Shown: positions 48,501-57,559 of the stretch, one piece after another
Layout: every line of letters begins with the position of its first letter
Position numbering within the stretch: position 1 is the first letter of the stretch
DNA from: Eledone cirrhosa
Lineage: Eukaryota > Mollusca > Cephalopoda > Octopoda > Eledonidae
Assembly: GCA_964016885.1 (NCBI GenBank)
Contig: OZ024740.1
Location: forward strand, 5,661,950-5,725,949
Reading direction: 5' to 3'
Length of the DNA stretch: 64,000 nt
Notes under the pieces: generated by a model
Databases searched by the model: none
Seen by the model: only the letters and a program-made list of their open reading frames with translations
What the model was told of the DNA's origin: nothing
Position numbers and translations under genes: made by a program

Positions 48501-49749
48501 TGTGTTGGTCGCCCCTCTCTCCCCATCTCTCTCTCCCTCCACTGTTGGTCAGTCTCTCTCCCCACCATCTCTCTCTCCCTCCTGTGTTGGTCAATCTCTC
48601 TCCCCATCTCTCTCTCCCTCCTGTGTTGGTCAGCCACCCTCTCCCTCTCTCTCCCTCCTGTGTTGGTCAGCCTCTCTCCCCATCTCTCTCTCCCTCCTGT
48701 GTTGGTCAGCCTCTCTCCCCATCTCTCTCTCCCTCCACTGTTGGTCAGCCTCTCTCCCCATCTCTCTCTCCTTCCTGTGTTGGTCAGCCTCTCTCCCCAT
48801 CTCTCTCTCCCTCCTGTGTTGGTCAGCCTCCCTCCCTATCTCTCTATCCCTCCTGTGTTGTCAGCCTCTTTTCCCATCTCTTTCTCCCTTCACTGTTGGT
48901 CAGCCTCTCTCCCCATCTCTCTCTCCCTCCACTGTTGGTTAGCCTCTCTCCCTCCACTGTTGGCCAACCTCTCTCCCCATTTCTCTCTCCCTCCTGTGTT
49001 GGTCAGCCTCTCTCCCCATCTCTCTCTCCCTCCACTGTTGGTCAGCCTCTCTCCCCATCTCTCTCTCCCTCCTGTGTTGGTCAGCCTCTCTCCCCATCTC
49101 TCTCTCCCTCCTGTGTCGGTCAGCCTCTCTCACCATCTCTCTCTCACTCCACTGTTGGTCAGCCTCTCTCCCCATCTCTCTCTCCCTCCACTGTTGGTCA
49201 GCCTCTCTCCCCATCTCTCTCTCCCTCCTGTGTTGGTCAGCCTCTCTCCCCATCTCTCTCTCCCTCCTGTGTTGGTCAGCCTCTCTCCCCATCTATCTCT
49301 CCCTCCTGTGTTGGTCAGCCTCTCTCCCCATCTCTCTCTCCCTCCTGTGTTGGTCAGCCTCTCTCCCCATCTATCTCTCCCTCCTGTGTTGGTCAGCCTC
49401 CCTCTCCCTCTCTCTCCCTCCTGTGTTGGTCAGCCTCTCTCCACATCTCTCTCTCTCTCCTGTGTTGGTCAGCCTCTCTCCCCATCTCTCTCTCCCTCCA
49501 CTGTTGGTCAGCCTCTCTCTCCATCTCTCTCTTCCTCCACTGTTGGTCAGTCTCCCTCGCTTTCCTTCTCTCCTCTGTTGATCAGCTCCCCCTCTCTCTC
49601 CCCCTCCTCTGTTGGTCAGCCCCCCTCTCTCTCCCCCTCCTCTGTTGGCCAGCCTTTCCCATCTGTTGTTAAGCCCCCCCCCTCCGTTAGTAAGCCCCCT
49701 CTCTCCCCCTCCTCTGTTGGTCAGCCCCCACTCCTCCTCTCTCTCTCTT
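36592..49749. repeat. 39-bp pyrimidine-rich satellite array B (about 335 units), with higher-order repeats
   Basis: The unit is 'cctctctccccatctctctc' plus 'tccctcctgtgttggtcag', with an alternative 'tccactgttggtcag' end and shorter 35-37-bp variants. As 39 is divisible by three and the unit has no stop in any of the three plus frames or in two of the minus frames, very long open frames appear on both strands (up to 1,130 codons). All are the same 13-residue string and its frame-shifted twins. I treat these as artefacts. Constant-offset duplications of 538, 1,079, 1,382, 1,887 and 3,269 bp are visible. Units degenerate from about 49,550 into C/T-rich 'cccctctctctccccctcct' blocks before the array stops. 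No transposon interrupts it. Confidence 0.97.
37835..44372. repeat. 3,269-bp tandem higher-order duplication in array B
   Basis: Blocks starting at 37,835 and 41,104 carry the same ordered series of unit variants (ctgtaggtcag, ctgtgttgatcag, ctattggtcag, tctcgctcct and others) at a constant 3,269-bp offset, and a third begins at 44,373. The 3,269-bp period is the sum of a 1,887-bp and a 1,382-bp sub-block, which also recur separately. Confidence 0.85.
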
Positions 49750-49786
49750 GCCATTAGTTTCTCATATCAATTATTTTCTATTACAG

Positions 49787-49832
49787 AACATCTCCAGAAG
49801 CGCCACAAGTTGCTCTACATTTCTTGGATGAT
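49787..49832 (+). other. Candidate 46-bp exon next to array B
   Basis: A good 3' splice-site context (tattttctattacag, ending 49,786) and a good 5' splice site (gtaagtag from 49,833) bracket 46 bp. One phase reads [15 protein letters not shown] and ends exactly at the donor. A second phase ([14 protein letters not shown]) is also open, and the third contains a stop. The upstream 13-kb C/T array would lie in the preceding intron. No homologue is recognised, and splice-like sequences this short arise by chance, so confidence is low. It is the only host-exon-like object I found. Confidence 0.3.
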
Positions 49833-49869
49833 GTAAGTAGAAGATCAGAATACAGACAGTTGTGTGTCT

Positions 49870-49952
49870 GTGTATATATATGTCTGTCTGTATATATATA
49901 TATATGTATATATGTGTGTCTGTGTATATATACATATATGTATATGTGTGTC

Positions 49953-50024
<72 letters not shown>

Positions 50025-50132
50025 TATATATATATTTATATATGTGTGTCTGTGTATATATATATATATATGTCTGTCTGTGTATAAATATATATGTGTG
50101 TCTGTGTATATATATATATATATAAATATATA
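49870..50132. repeat. (TA)n/(TG)n microsatellite cluster
   Basis: Mixed 'tgtgtgtctgtgtatata' and long (TA)n runs. Tyr-Ile open frames on both strands are spurious. Confidence 0.95.
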
Positions 50133-50196
50133 TTTGAAAAAAGGAAAAGAATGACTTCACTTGTAGTTCTAAATAATTTGATTTAATTTTATAATA
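50133..50196 (-). repeat. Left arm of a wide inverted pair
   Basis: The complement of this stretch matches 51,841-51,902 ('taaaattaaatcaaatt' to 'cattcttttcctttgttcaa') with a few differences. The two arms enclose 1.64 kb holding the Helitron tip and the Penelope-like deletion copy. They are probably the same outer part of two oppositely oriented Penelope-like copies. Confidence 0.7.
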
Positions 50197-50199
50197 TTG

Positions 50200-50513
50200 C
50201 TAGCTAGCCCGTCCGGCTGGTGCCCGGCTAGGTATACTGCCATTTTATCTTTTCAGGATTTCCCCCTCCACTCCAGTGCAAAAATACCACACGCCCTCTC
50301 AAGTCTGTGAGGTTGGGGTGGGATTGGTGGGGGTTAACGTGCTCTGATGTTGGGTTTGAATAGTTTTTAGGATTCCCCAGTTCAGCAGCCAGTACCTTAA
50401 AGAAAATTGATAGTTACAACAATAAAGGTTGAACAGAGAACACATTTTTTAACAAAGTTTACAATAATTTGTACAACCATAATGGAAATTCCAAGTAACA
50501 GAAAATACATAAA
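50200..50513 (-). mobile_element. Helitron 3' terminal region (candidate)
   Basis: Downstream (in minus sense) of the helicase fragment lies non-coding DNA. It ends in a palindrome, ctagcc...ggctag with a roughly 16-nt loop, followed by CTAG (complement of about 50,202-50,232). Hairpin plus terminal CTRR is the known Helitron 3' signature. The base after CTAG is not the T expected of a canonical A/T insertion, so the exact end is uncertain. Confidence 0.5.
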
Positions 50514-50825
50514 TTACATTGTTAGAGCCTCAGAGTATACAATAGTTTTTGTTCGGCTCTCGGGAGCAAAGATGAAGAGATTGTATGGCGAGCTCACCCT
50601 AGAGCATCCTACATACAATTGACCATGGGAGTTGCATGGTTTTCCCTGATGAAGGCCAGCCACTTTTAGGGTTTGACCCTGAGCTTTGTTGATGGTAATC
50701 GCGAAGCTTAGTCTCTCTGTTGCTTTAGTAACGTTTTTTCTTCTGGAAAATCTGATCTTCCAGCAAGGCTGGGACTTTTTGGGTGGTATATCGGCAATAA
50801 CAATGATGATAAGCCGTCTGTGCTT
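50514..50825 (-). pseudogene. Helitron Pif1-type helicase, C-terminal fragment
   Basis: An uninterrupted minus-strand frame of about 100 codons ends with a stop at 50,514-50,516. It contains the SF1 helicase motifs FAITINKAQGQTLKVAGL (motif V-like) and CNSHGQLYVGCSRV (motif VI: HGQLYVxxSRV), then NLFIFAPESRTKTIVYSEAL. These are characteristic of the C-terminal end of Helitron Rep/Hel proteins and their Pif1-like relatives in molluscs. Everything upstream, including the Walker motifs and the Rep domain, is absent. The frame breaks at 50,826, where Penelope-derived sequence begins. Motif VI shows GCSR where ACSR or ALSR is usual. Confidence 0.85.
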
Positions 50826-51209
50826 TCGTGAAATAGATACGTTTGTTTATATTTTGTTTTTGTGTATGCAAAAATATCTGTACACGAATATATATATTAA
50901 AATAACATATTAAAGTTTAAGCAAAGTATCGCTGCTTTCACTCTTAACGGGATATTCTGAAACTAAATAAATCAATCTGTGAATGCAGAAGTAAATATTT
51001 CGAAAAACGTTGCAGCTGAAGGAAAACAGGAAGACGATACTTTGGTTCGTGAAGACGTTCCCTGGCAATGAACGGAAAAAAGCGAAGATAATACGTCAGC
51101 AATGAGAACAATATTTGCTCTAGGGTTCTTATATATTTGATATATATTTATCCTTATCGAGCCCTCTTTGGATTTTAGTCTTCACATTTATTATTATTAC
51201 TATTATTAC

Positions 51210-51210
<1 letters not shown>
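50826..51210 (-). mobile_element. Penelope-like element, internally deleted copy
   Basis: In minus sense the copy starts near 51,210 and runs 'gactaaaatccaaagagggc' to 'ctcattgctgac'. It then jumps straight to the segment containing 'gaaccaaagtatcgtcttcc' and the AT-rich downstream part. The region between, which in the 52-kb copy encodes the GIY-YIG domain (about 52,150-52,770), is missing. The remainder is closely similar to 52,060-52,145 and 52,770-52,945. It is therefore a non-coding deletion derivative in the opposite orientation. Confidence 0.75.
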
Positions 51211-51269
<59 letters not shown>

Positions 51270-51500
51270 TTGAGAGGGCGTGCGGTATCTTTACACTGAA
51301 TTAATTAAAAGTTGGTTAGAAGCGAAGTCAATGCAGACAGACAGCCAGACAGACAGATATCATAATGCAGACAGCCATACATACAGAGACATATTATAAT
51401 GGCGCAACGTTTTAGCTATGTATCTATCTAAAAAGACAAACTAAGAAAGAGAGAGGAATGTCATATAACCAGAAGTGTTGACATTTGAAAATTTTAAAGA
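51211..51500. repeat. (TA)n tract and dispersed-repeat segment
   Basis: (TA)n lies at about 51,219-51,264. Next comes 'gagagggcgtgcggtatctt', which is an inverted relative of 50,272-50,305 near the Helitron 3' end. Then comes the 'cagacagccatacatacaga'/'atctatctaaaaagacaaac' block shared with 23,980-24,075. Confidence 0.6.
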
Positions 51501-51840
51501 AGTAAATATTTAAATAAACGATAAAATATCTTTAATCTTTTAACGAAATTTAGAAGACAAAAATACCCTCACTTTCTTATTTGGAAAAAGTTACATCTAT
51601 GGTGCAACTTTGGTGCTGTTTCGTCCAGCTGTTTGGCGAAAAGTTTGTTACATACATATGGCCGTCAGCTTTATAATATAGATAGATATTATGAGTTGGT
51701 AGATCTAGTAAGTTCTTTGTTAACTTCGGTGGGAAGATTTTTAAAGATTCCTGGTTAACTTTCCTGGAGAACTTTCTCGCATTCGTCGGGGGTGATTGTC
51801 AAACTGAGATGAGGTTGTATAAAACCGTTAGATTATGATT
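51501..51840. other. Unassigned AT-rich sequence
   Basis: About 340 bp with no open frame of note and no second copy found in the window. Confidence 0.4.
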
Positions 51841-52059
<219 letters not shown>

Positions 52060-52945
52060 GTAATAATAATCAATTTGAAGACTAAAATCCAAAGAGGGCT
52101 CGATAAGGATAAATATATATCAAATATATAAGAACCGTAGGGCAAATAACATCACAGCTTCAAATTTAGCTAAACTACCTAGCCGTAGGAACACGTGCAA
52201 CCCTGTAGTTAGTACTAACTGTAATTGTAGGAATCGGGTTGATTGCCCCCTATCCGGGAAATGCCTCTCTAGTAACATTGTCTACAGATGTAAGGTTGAA
52301 ACACCCACGTCCCGTAGGGCCTACATAGGGTTAACCGCCAATAGATTCAAGCATCGTCTTTATATGCATACCCATTCTTTTCGTTACCCTCTAAGAAGGA
52401 ATATGACGTCACTGTCAGCTTATATCTGGAGTCTAAAAGACAACCACACCCAATATAAGTTACACTGGGAGATCCTAGCTAGGGCTAGATCGTATAACGG
52501 AAATAAAAGACCATGTGACCTCTGCGCCGCTGAGGCCCTGGAAATACTCTACGCCACAGACGACATCTTAAACAAAAAATCTGAGGCAATTTCGGCTTGT
52601 AAACATAAATTGCACAAAACTTTCCTGTATTACAGCCCCACATTATACCCTAACTGATAGTACGATCTATACGTGGATATTTTACGTCTTGATATGGTAG
52701 CTAAGTATATGTTATGTTTATACCATTTCTTATTTGCTTAGGTAAGTATATATTACCTGTATGTTTTGTGAAGGGAACGTTTCCACGAACCAAAGTATCG
52801 TCTTCCTGTTTTCCCCCGGTTGCAACGTTTTTTGAAATATCCACTTCTGCGTTTACATATTGATTTTGTTAGTTTCAGAAGATCCCGTTAAGGGTGAAAG
52901 CAGCGATTCTTTGCTTAAACTTTAATCTGTTATTTTAATAAATAT
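52060..52945 (+). mobile_element. Penelope-like element, 5'-truncated copy with GIY-YIG domain
   Basis: A coding segment (52,079-52,657) is followed by about 290 bp of AT-rich 3' DNA whose reverse complement is seen at 50,900-51,060 and 23,776-23,890. No RT motifs are present upstream, only the microsatellite. Truncation just before the endonuclease domain leaves a typical Penelope-like remnant. Confidence 0.85.
52079..52657 (+). pseudogene. Penelope-like GIY-YIG endonuclease domain (C-terminal Pol fragment)
   Basis: An uninterrupted frame of about 190 codons opens after a TGA at 52,076-52,078 and stops at 52,655-52,657. In order it shows a Cys-rich linker (CNPVVSTNCNCRNRVDCPLS, then GKC), the GIY-equivalent NIVYRCKV, the YIG-equivalent AYIGLTANRFKHR, a catalytic-region His stretch (HTHSFRYPLRRNMTSLSAYI) and a final CDLCAAEALEIL. 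This is the domain order of Penelope-like element endonucleases, which nick DNA for target-primed insertion. The RT that should precede it is missing, so it cannot work alone. The first Met in frame (52,364) falls inside the domain and is not a real start. Confidence 0.88.
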
Positions 52946-52957
52946 ATATATATATAT

Positions 52958-53130
52958 AATTAGAAAGTGAACAACAAAATATATAAATATATAACTACTC
53001 CATTACCAAATTTTTCAGGACCCTAGACAATAATAACATACGTACGAACTAGACGTATGTTATTTTTGTCTAGAGTCCTGAAACATTTGGCAATGGAGTA
53101 GTTATATATTGTGTTGTTCACTTTCTAATT
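52958..53130. repeat. Imperfect hairpin, 78-86-bp arms
   Basis: Left arm 52,958-53,043 and right arm 53,053-53,130 are reverse complements with a few mismatches and an extra 'aaaatatat' in the left arm. The loop is 9 nt (acgaactag). Ends are aattagaaagtg and its complement. Probably a small foldback MITE. It directly follows the Penelope-like copy. Confidence 0.85.
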
Positions 53131-53266
53131 AAATAGCTCTGTGCTATACATAGAGTACTCTTTTTTCCTTTGCTTTTTCTTCGGAAATACCTAACACATA
53201 TATTATATATATACAAATATTTCTGTGTGGTGGTGGTGGTGGTGGTGGGGCTGGTGTGTGTTTGTG

Positions 53267-53300
<34 letters not shown>
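53131..53300. repeat. Short unassigned spacer and (TGG)n/(TA)n/(TG)n
   Basis: An unremarkable spacer is followed from about 53,228 by 'tggtggtggtggtggtgg' and TA/TG runs. Confidence 0.8.
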
Positions 53301-53690
53301 GTGCTGGTGTCATTGTAAAATGTACCCAGTACACTCTGTAAAGTGGTAATGCTGATGACACAATAAAATACACCCAGTACACTGTGTAAAGTGGTAGTGC
53401 TGATGACACAATACAATACACCCAGTATACTCTGTAAAGTGGTAGTGGTATTTCCATGATAAAATGCACCCAGTGTACTCTGTAAAGTGGTAGTGCTGGT
53501 GCTACAATAAAATGTACCCAGTACACTGTGTAAAGTGGTAGTGCTGGTGCCACAACAAAATGCACCCAGTATACTTTGTAAAGTAGTAGTGCTGCTGCCA
53601 CAATAAAATACACACTGTGTACTCTGTAAAATTTTAGTGCTGATGCCACAATAAAATGCACCCAGTACATGCTGTAAAATGTCTCTTAAA
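53301..53690 (+). repeat. 48-bp minisatellite (about 8 units), RTE 3'-UTR family
   Basis: The unit is 'gtaaagtggtagtgctggtg' plus 'ccacaacaaaatgcaccc' and 'agtatacttt'. It is the same family as 29,116-29,415 but in opposite orientation, and is related to the module in the LINE 3' UTR. The open frames through it are spurious. Confidence 0.93.
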
Positions 53691-53831
53691 TCATAATCGA
53701 ACGGTTTTATACGAAGGAGTGTTTCAGCTGTATAATTCTTGTATTACTGAAAACTTAGATCAGTTTGGGAATAAAGATTAGTAGAAATAAAGTGTTGGAA
53801 TTACCATTATCTTAGTACATGACACGGTTCT

Positions 53832-53965
53832 GACATGGAGGATTGGTTAAGAAGTTTGCTTCAGAATCATGAGGTTCTGGATTTGTGTCTTTTATTATAG
53901 CCTCAGGTGGGGTCAAACCTTGTGGGTGACATTGAATCAATGGAAACTGTTTGATAATCCAACAG
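53832..53965 (+). mobile_element. Diverged tRNA-type SINE (cephalopod family)
   Basis: 'ggttaagaagtttgcttcag', 'catgaggttctggatttgtg' and 'cttttattatagcctcaggt' correspond to the A-box/B-box head and body of a widespread octopus tRNA-derived SINE as I recall it ('gtggttaagaagcttgcttc', 'actatagcctcgggccgac'). The B-box is degenerate and the 3' tail is not clear. It is an old copy. Confidence 0.65.
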
Positions 53966-54026
53966 ATTTTACATGTAATTTAGAAGTTTATTGTGTCATA
54001 CTGAATTTACCAGGGCTGTAACTAGG

Positions 54027-54716
54027 GTTGGATCAACTTCCAGGCTCAGATTTTAATGTGTCATATAATAGATCCTTCATCAGTTTCTAGGAGAAGTATT
54101 CAGTAGCTTGATCTACAGTACCACCTACACATTAAAATAAGTATTCCTCACACATGTGTATACTTAAAAGTGGTAAGAAACACTCAAAACAGCAGCAGGT
54201 CTTCAGAGAAGAAACCCCACCCTCAAACAAATGTTTAGGCTAGGATGGCTCTTCAGGGTTTTTTTTGGGGGGGGGGGGGGTCATACACAAAGTATTAGAA
54301 TACACAGCAAATCCCCAATTTTACATATCAAAGTTAACTTGGCTCAAGTAATTGCAATGGAAAAGTTATACATACAGGTATTAAATTAAAAAATGTTAAC
54401 AATCCTAAAACTAAAAAGCCCAGCTGAGGGCACAAATAAATTGCTATGGTCATCGCTGGTAGGGCGATTGCTCCCTTTGTATCTCCATTAAATCCGGCCC
54501 TAGCCTAAACATTTGTTTGAGGGTGGGGTTTCTTCTCTGAAGACCTGCTGCTGTTTTGAGTGTTTCTTACCACTTTTAAGTATACACATGTGTGAGGAAT
54601 ACTTATTTTAATGTGTAGGTGGTACTGTAGATCAAGCTACTGAATACTTCTCCTAGAAACTGATGAAGGATCTATTATATGACACATTAAAATCTGAGCC
54701 TGGAAGTTGATCCAAC
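54027..54716. mobile_element. Foldback element with perfect 218-bp inverted arms
   Basis: Left arm 54,027-54,244 and right arm 54,499-54,716 appear to be exact reverse complements over 218 bp, enclosing a 254-bp centre. The centre contains a T/G homopolymer pair (about 54,258-54,281) and ends 'ccattaaatccggccctag'. The reverse complement of that end resembles hAT-type termini (cagggccggatttaa-like). It has no transposase. It may be a non-autonomous DNA transposon, or an inverted duplication of a transposon end. Confidence 0.75.
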
Positions 54717-55237
54717 TTACGTAAAATAACTTTATGTCTTGTTCAGTGAAATATAACTGGCAGCTGCTAGTTAAAATTGATATAATGACAAAGAAGTTTG
54801 CTTGCTTTTCAATGAAAGTGTTTTGTGGCAGCCAATTCTCTTTGGCATATCTTGTCACAAGACACTTAGAGAATTTATTCCTCATCTCTGGATTAATGTA
54901 GCAAAAATTGGATTTAAGTCAAGAATAAAAGAAGCAGTTTCATTGCAGCAACACAGGACAGCTGAAATATATTTTTGTGTTGTTATTTTATGTTCTTCCT
55001 TCTCACCATGTGAACTAAATTAATGCCATTGGCAAGTGAAGAATCTTGCTAAATTTTCTGTATCAGAAGATATTTTCATCATTAAAACACTGTAGATCAT
55101 TACTTTCTGTCCTCTTGCTATCATATTGTGAATCACTCTTACAACAATATCAGATTGTCTTTGTAACTATATGCCCTTCGTTACAGCTTCATTAAGTAGA
55201 TCTATGCCATAACAACACTGTGGAAGCCCCCCCCCCC
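54717..55237. other. Unassigned sequence
   Basis: About 520 bp of AT-rich, apparently unique DNA. Both strands hold 70-80-codon open stretches without any recognisable domain. The minus strand reads gene-like in places but is interrupted by stops, so I do not call a gene. Confidence 0.4.
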
Positions 55238-55333
55238 CATATATATATACATACATACACATATAATTTGTATATATACACATATATATATTTGTTTATA
55301 ATATATATATATATATATACATATACATACATT

Positions 55334-55428
<95 letters not shown>
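55238..55428. repeat. (TA)n and (CA)n microsatellite
   Basis: TA-rich runs surround an uninterrupted (CA)n of about 66 bp (55,337-55,402), then (TA)n. A run of 10 C lies at 55,229-55,238. Confidence 0.97.
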
Positions 55429-55429
55429 T

Positions 55430-55487
55430 GTCTAACCCATGGTAGCATGGAAAAATGACGTTAAATGGTGATGGTGATGATGATATA
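55430..55487 (+). mobile_element. RTE LINE/SINE terminal tail fragment
   Basis: 'gtctaacccatggtagcatg', then a 'gacgttaaatggtgatggtg' segment and GATGAT matches the last ~50 bp of the LINE 3' end (complement of 61,565-61,620). This is an extremely 5'-truncated copy. Confidence 0.7.
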
Positions 55488-55795
55488 TATCTATTTATGA
55501 GAAAGTTAGAAGCTTCATCACTAAATAAATGGACATATAAAATAAAAACTCCCAAAACAACAAATCCCACTTAACGGAAAAAATGGACATTAGCATCTGC
55601 AGGACCTGACCCTACAACTTCATGCTTGCTACCATTACACTAAAGTGCCCAGGCAAAATGGTGAATCTCCCAGTAGAGATGACAAAAGGAGGATTGCAGT
55701 TAGTGGATGTAGGTTATACTGGAAAAAACCCATCTAATCCATGAAAGCATAGAAAATCGAATGTAAAATACTGATGATGATGATGGTGATATCTA
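55488..55795. other. Low-complexity spacer with a second diverged tail
   Basis: 55,722-55,790 ('aacccatctaatccatgaaa' to GATGATGATG) is a further, more diverged LINE/SINE tail. On the minus strand around 55,595-55,655 a weak tRNA-like A-box/B-box arrangement can be seen, but it is too weak to call. Confidence 0.5.
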
Positions 55796-55857
55796 GCTAT
55801 CTATATATATATATATATATATATATCATAATCATCATCATCAACATCATCATCATT

Positions 55858-56340
55858 TTATGTCTGCTTTTCCCTGCTTGCAAGGGTGGGACGGGTCTTA
55901 TTCAGTACAGCATCTCTCCACTTGTCACGGTCCTTCGTCATCTCCACTGTGAGCTTCAACGATCTGAGGTCTGTTCTCACCACCTCCTGCCATGTTTTTC
56001 GTGGTCTACCTCTACCATGTCTTCCTTCAACTGACATTTCCCGGCACTTCTTCACCCATCGGTCATCCGCCATGCGCATCACATGTCCATACCACCTCAG
56101 TCTCCTCTCTCGAACACTACATTCTATCCCTCTCAGACACAGTTTCTCTCTGAGTCGTTCACGCACATTGACATTGCACATCCAACGGAGCATGCTTGCC
56201 TCATTTCTCTCCAGCCGTCGCATATCCTCTGCAGTTGCTGCCCATGTCTCACTACCATGCAGCATCGCGCTCCTCATACAGGCATCATATAACTGGCCTT
56301 TCGTACGCAGGGAGAAACCTTTCTTCGTCAGCAGAGGAAG
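55858..56340 (-). pseudogene. LINE copy 1 Pol C-terminal domain
   Basis: The segment carries MLHGSETWAATAEDMRRLER, then LRWYGHVMRM and GRPRKTWQEVVRTDL. This is the C-terminal domain found after RT in RTE-type LINEs, as in copy 3. The ORF opens after a stop near 56,360. Its upstream part (about KGFSLRTKGQLYDACM) is in frame, so only one interruption separates it from the RT ORF. Confidence 0.85.
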
Positions 56341-56397
56341 CAGCTTCCTAAACTTCTTTCAGCTCATCCTTATTCTAGATACTATGGCCTCGGAACA

Positions 56398-57252
56398 CTA
56401 CCCTCCCATGCTAATCTGATCTCCTAGGTACCGGAAGCTATCCACCACTTCTATAGCACCCGCCTGCATTTGAAAAATGTGTCTATCAATGCGACTTCTA
56501 CTGTCTAATTTCCCTGTACATCTACTGCATACGTATTTCTCTCTACCTGTTAGTTTGCCTGCTATACCACTACATCTCTTCTGTACCCAGGATCCGCATT
56601 GAGTGCATTTTATAGAATTTATGCCAGTTCCTTTTCTGCATATCGAACATGGCCATTTCACTGTCGGAATCAGAGTTTTATCCTCTTTTCTACTCATCAA
56701 CACTTTTGTCTTAGCTAGGTTCACTCTCAGTCCTCTTGCTTCCAACTGCTGTTGCCATAGCCAGAATTTATTCTCTAGCTCCTCTACTGATTCTGCTATA
56801 AGAACCAGATCGTCAGCATAGAGAAGTTCCCATGGACAGCCAGTCTTAAACACCTCTGTTATGGCTTGGAGAATTATAAGGAACAAGAGCGGCCTGAGGA
56901 CCGAACCTTGATGTACTCCTACTTGTATCTGGAATTCCTCACTAAACTCCATTCCTACCCTGGCTTTACTGAGAGTACCTCTGTACAAAGTTTGCATTGT
57001 CTTCACAAGCCATTCCTCTACACCTAGTTTCCTTAGGGACCACCAGATGACAGATCGGGGTATCCTATCAAAGGCCTTCTCTAGGTCAACAAAAGCTAAG
57101 TATAGTGGCTTATTCTTCTCTAAGAACCTCTCTTGTAATTGTCTCACCAAGAAGAGGGCATCTGTTGTACTTTTCCCATGCACAAAACCAAACTGCATCT
57201 CATCTAATTTGAACCTTTCTCTAATTAGTTGTGCTAATACCCTTTCTGCCAT
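56398..57252 (-). pseudogene. LINE copy 1 reverse transcriptase with PHD-like finger
   Basis: 284 codons. It reads DEMQFGFVHGKSTTDALFLV, LAFVDLEKAFDRIP (RT motif A), GVHQGSVLRPLLF and the catalytic LLYADDLVLIAE, then a Cys/His cluster (CSICRKGTGINSIKC, CTQCGSWVQKRCSG, CSRC). In the cluster the His of the C4HC3 pattern is replaced (WVQ for WVH), so this finger is probably damaged. It ends DSFRYLGDQISMGG at a stop. The frame changes upstream at about 57,258. Confidence 0.88.
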
Positions 57253-57559
57253 TTTATAACCTGATCCATCAGTTTTATAACCCTATAATTGCTCCTCGCC
57301 AGAGCATCCCCTTTACCTTTGTAGCAATTTATGAGAATACTGCTGCACCAGTCTTTGGGTATGACACCACCATATATAGCTTAATTAATGATGCATGCAA
57401 CCAGTTTAATGCCTACGTCCCCTGATGCCTTCAGCATCTCAGCAACTATTCCCGATGGTCCAGCAACCTTAACATTTTTCATTTCCTTAATCGCCTCTTG
57501 AACCCTATATTCGTCAATCTCAATAGCTGGTCCCTCTGTCGGATCTACTCTGTGAGCTT

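Larger units (their letters stand above)
55830..57548 (-). mobile_element. RTE-like LINE, copy 1, 5'-truncated
   Basis: It runs from a VDPTEGPAIEID-type segment (57,548) through RT to the C-terminal domain and ends in 'gcagacataaaatgatgatg' with a (GATGAT)n-like tail at about 55,830-55,860. It has no 48-bp module in its 3' end, unlike copy 3. A frame break near 57,258 and a stop near 56,398 disrupt it. Confidence 0.88.

Noticed and set aside
36592..49749. CRISPR-like array of repeats
   Set aside because: Units are contiguous with no unique spacers, no cas genes are present and the sequence context is eukaryotic.
49771..50160. Tyr-Ile-rich open frames over (TA)n/(TG)n tracts (also at 22.1, 51.9, 55.2 and 61.0 kb)
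   Set aside because: Translations of dinucleotide microsatellites with no conserved sequence.
53144..53670. 155-codon minus-strand frame with YWVHFIVAPALPLYRV repeats
   Set aside because: It is the 48-bp minisatellite read in frame (48 is divisible by three) and matches the LINE-derived unit, not a protein family.
54637..55023. Small unknown host genes in the unique 54.7-55.2 kb region
   Set aside because: Overlapping 70-80-codon frames on both strands, no domain, no splice structure and an AT-rich background.
55595..55655. Minus-strand tRNA gene
   Set aside because: Only loose A-box/B-box resemblance. No cloverleaf could be drawn, so at best a decayed SINE head.
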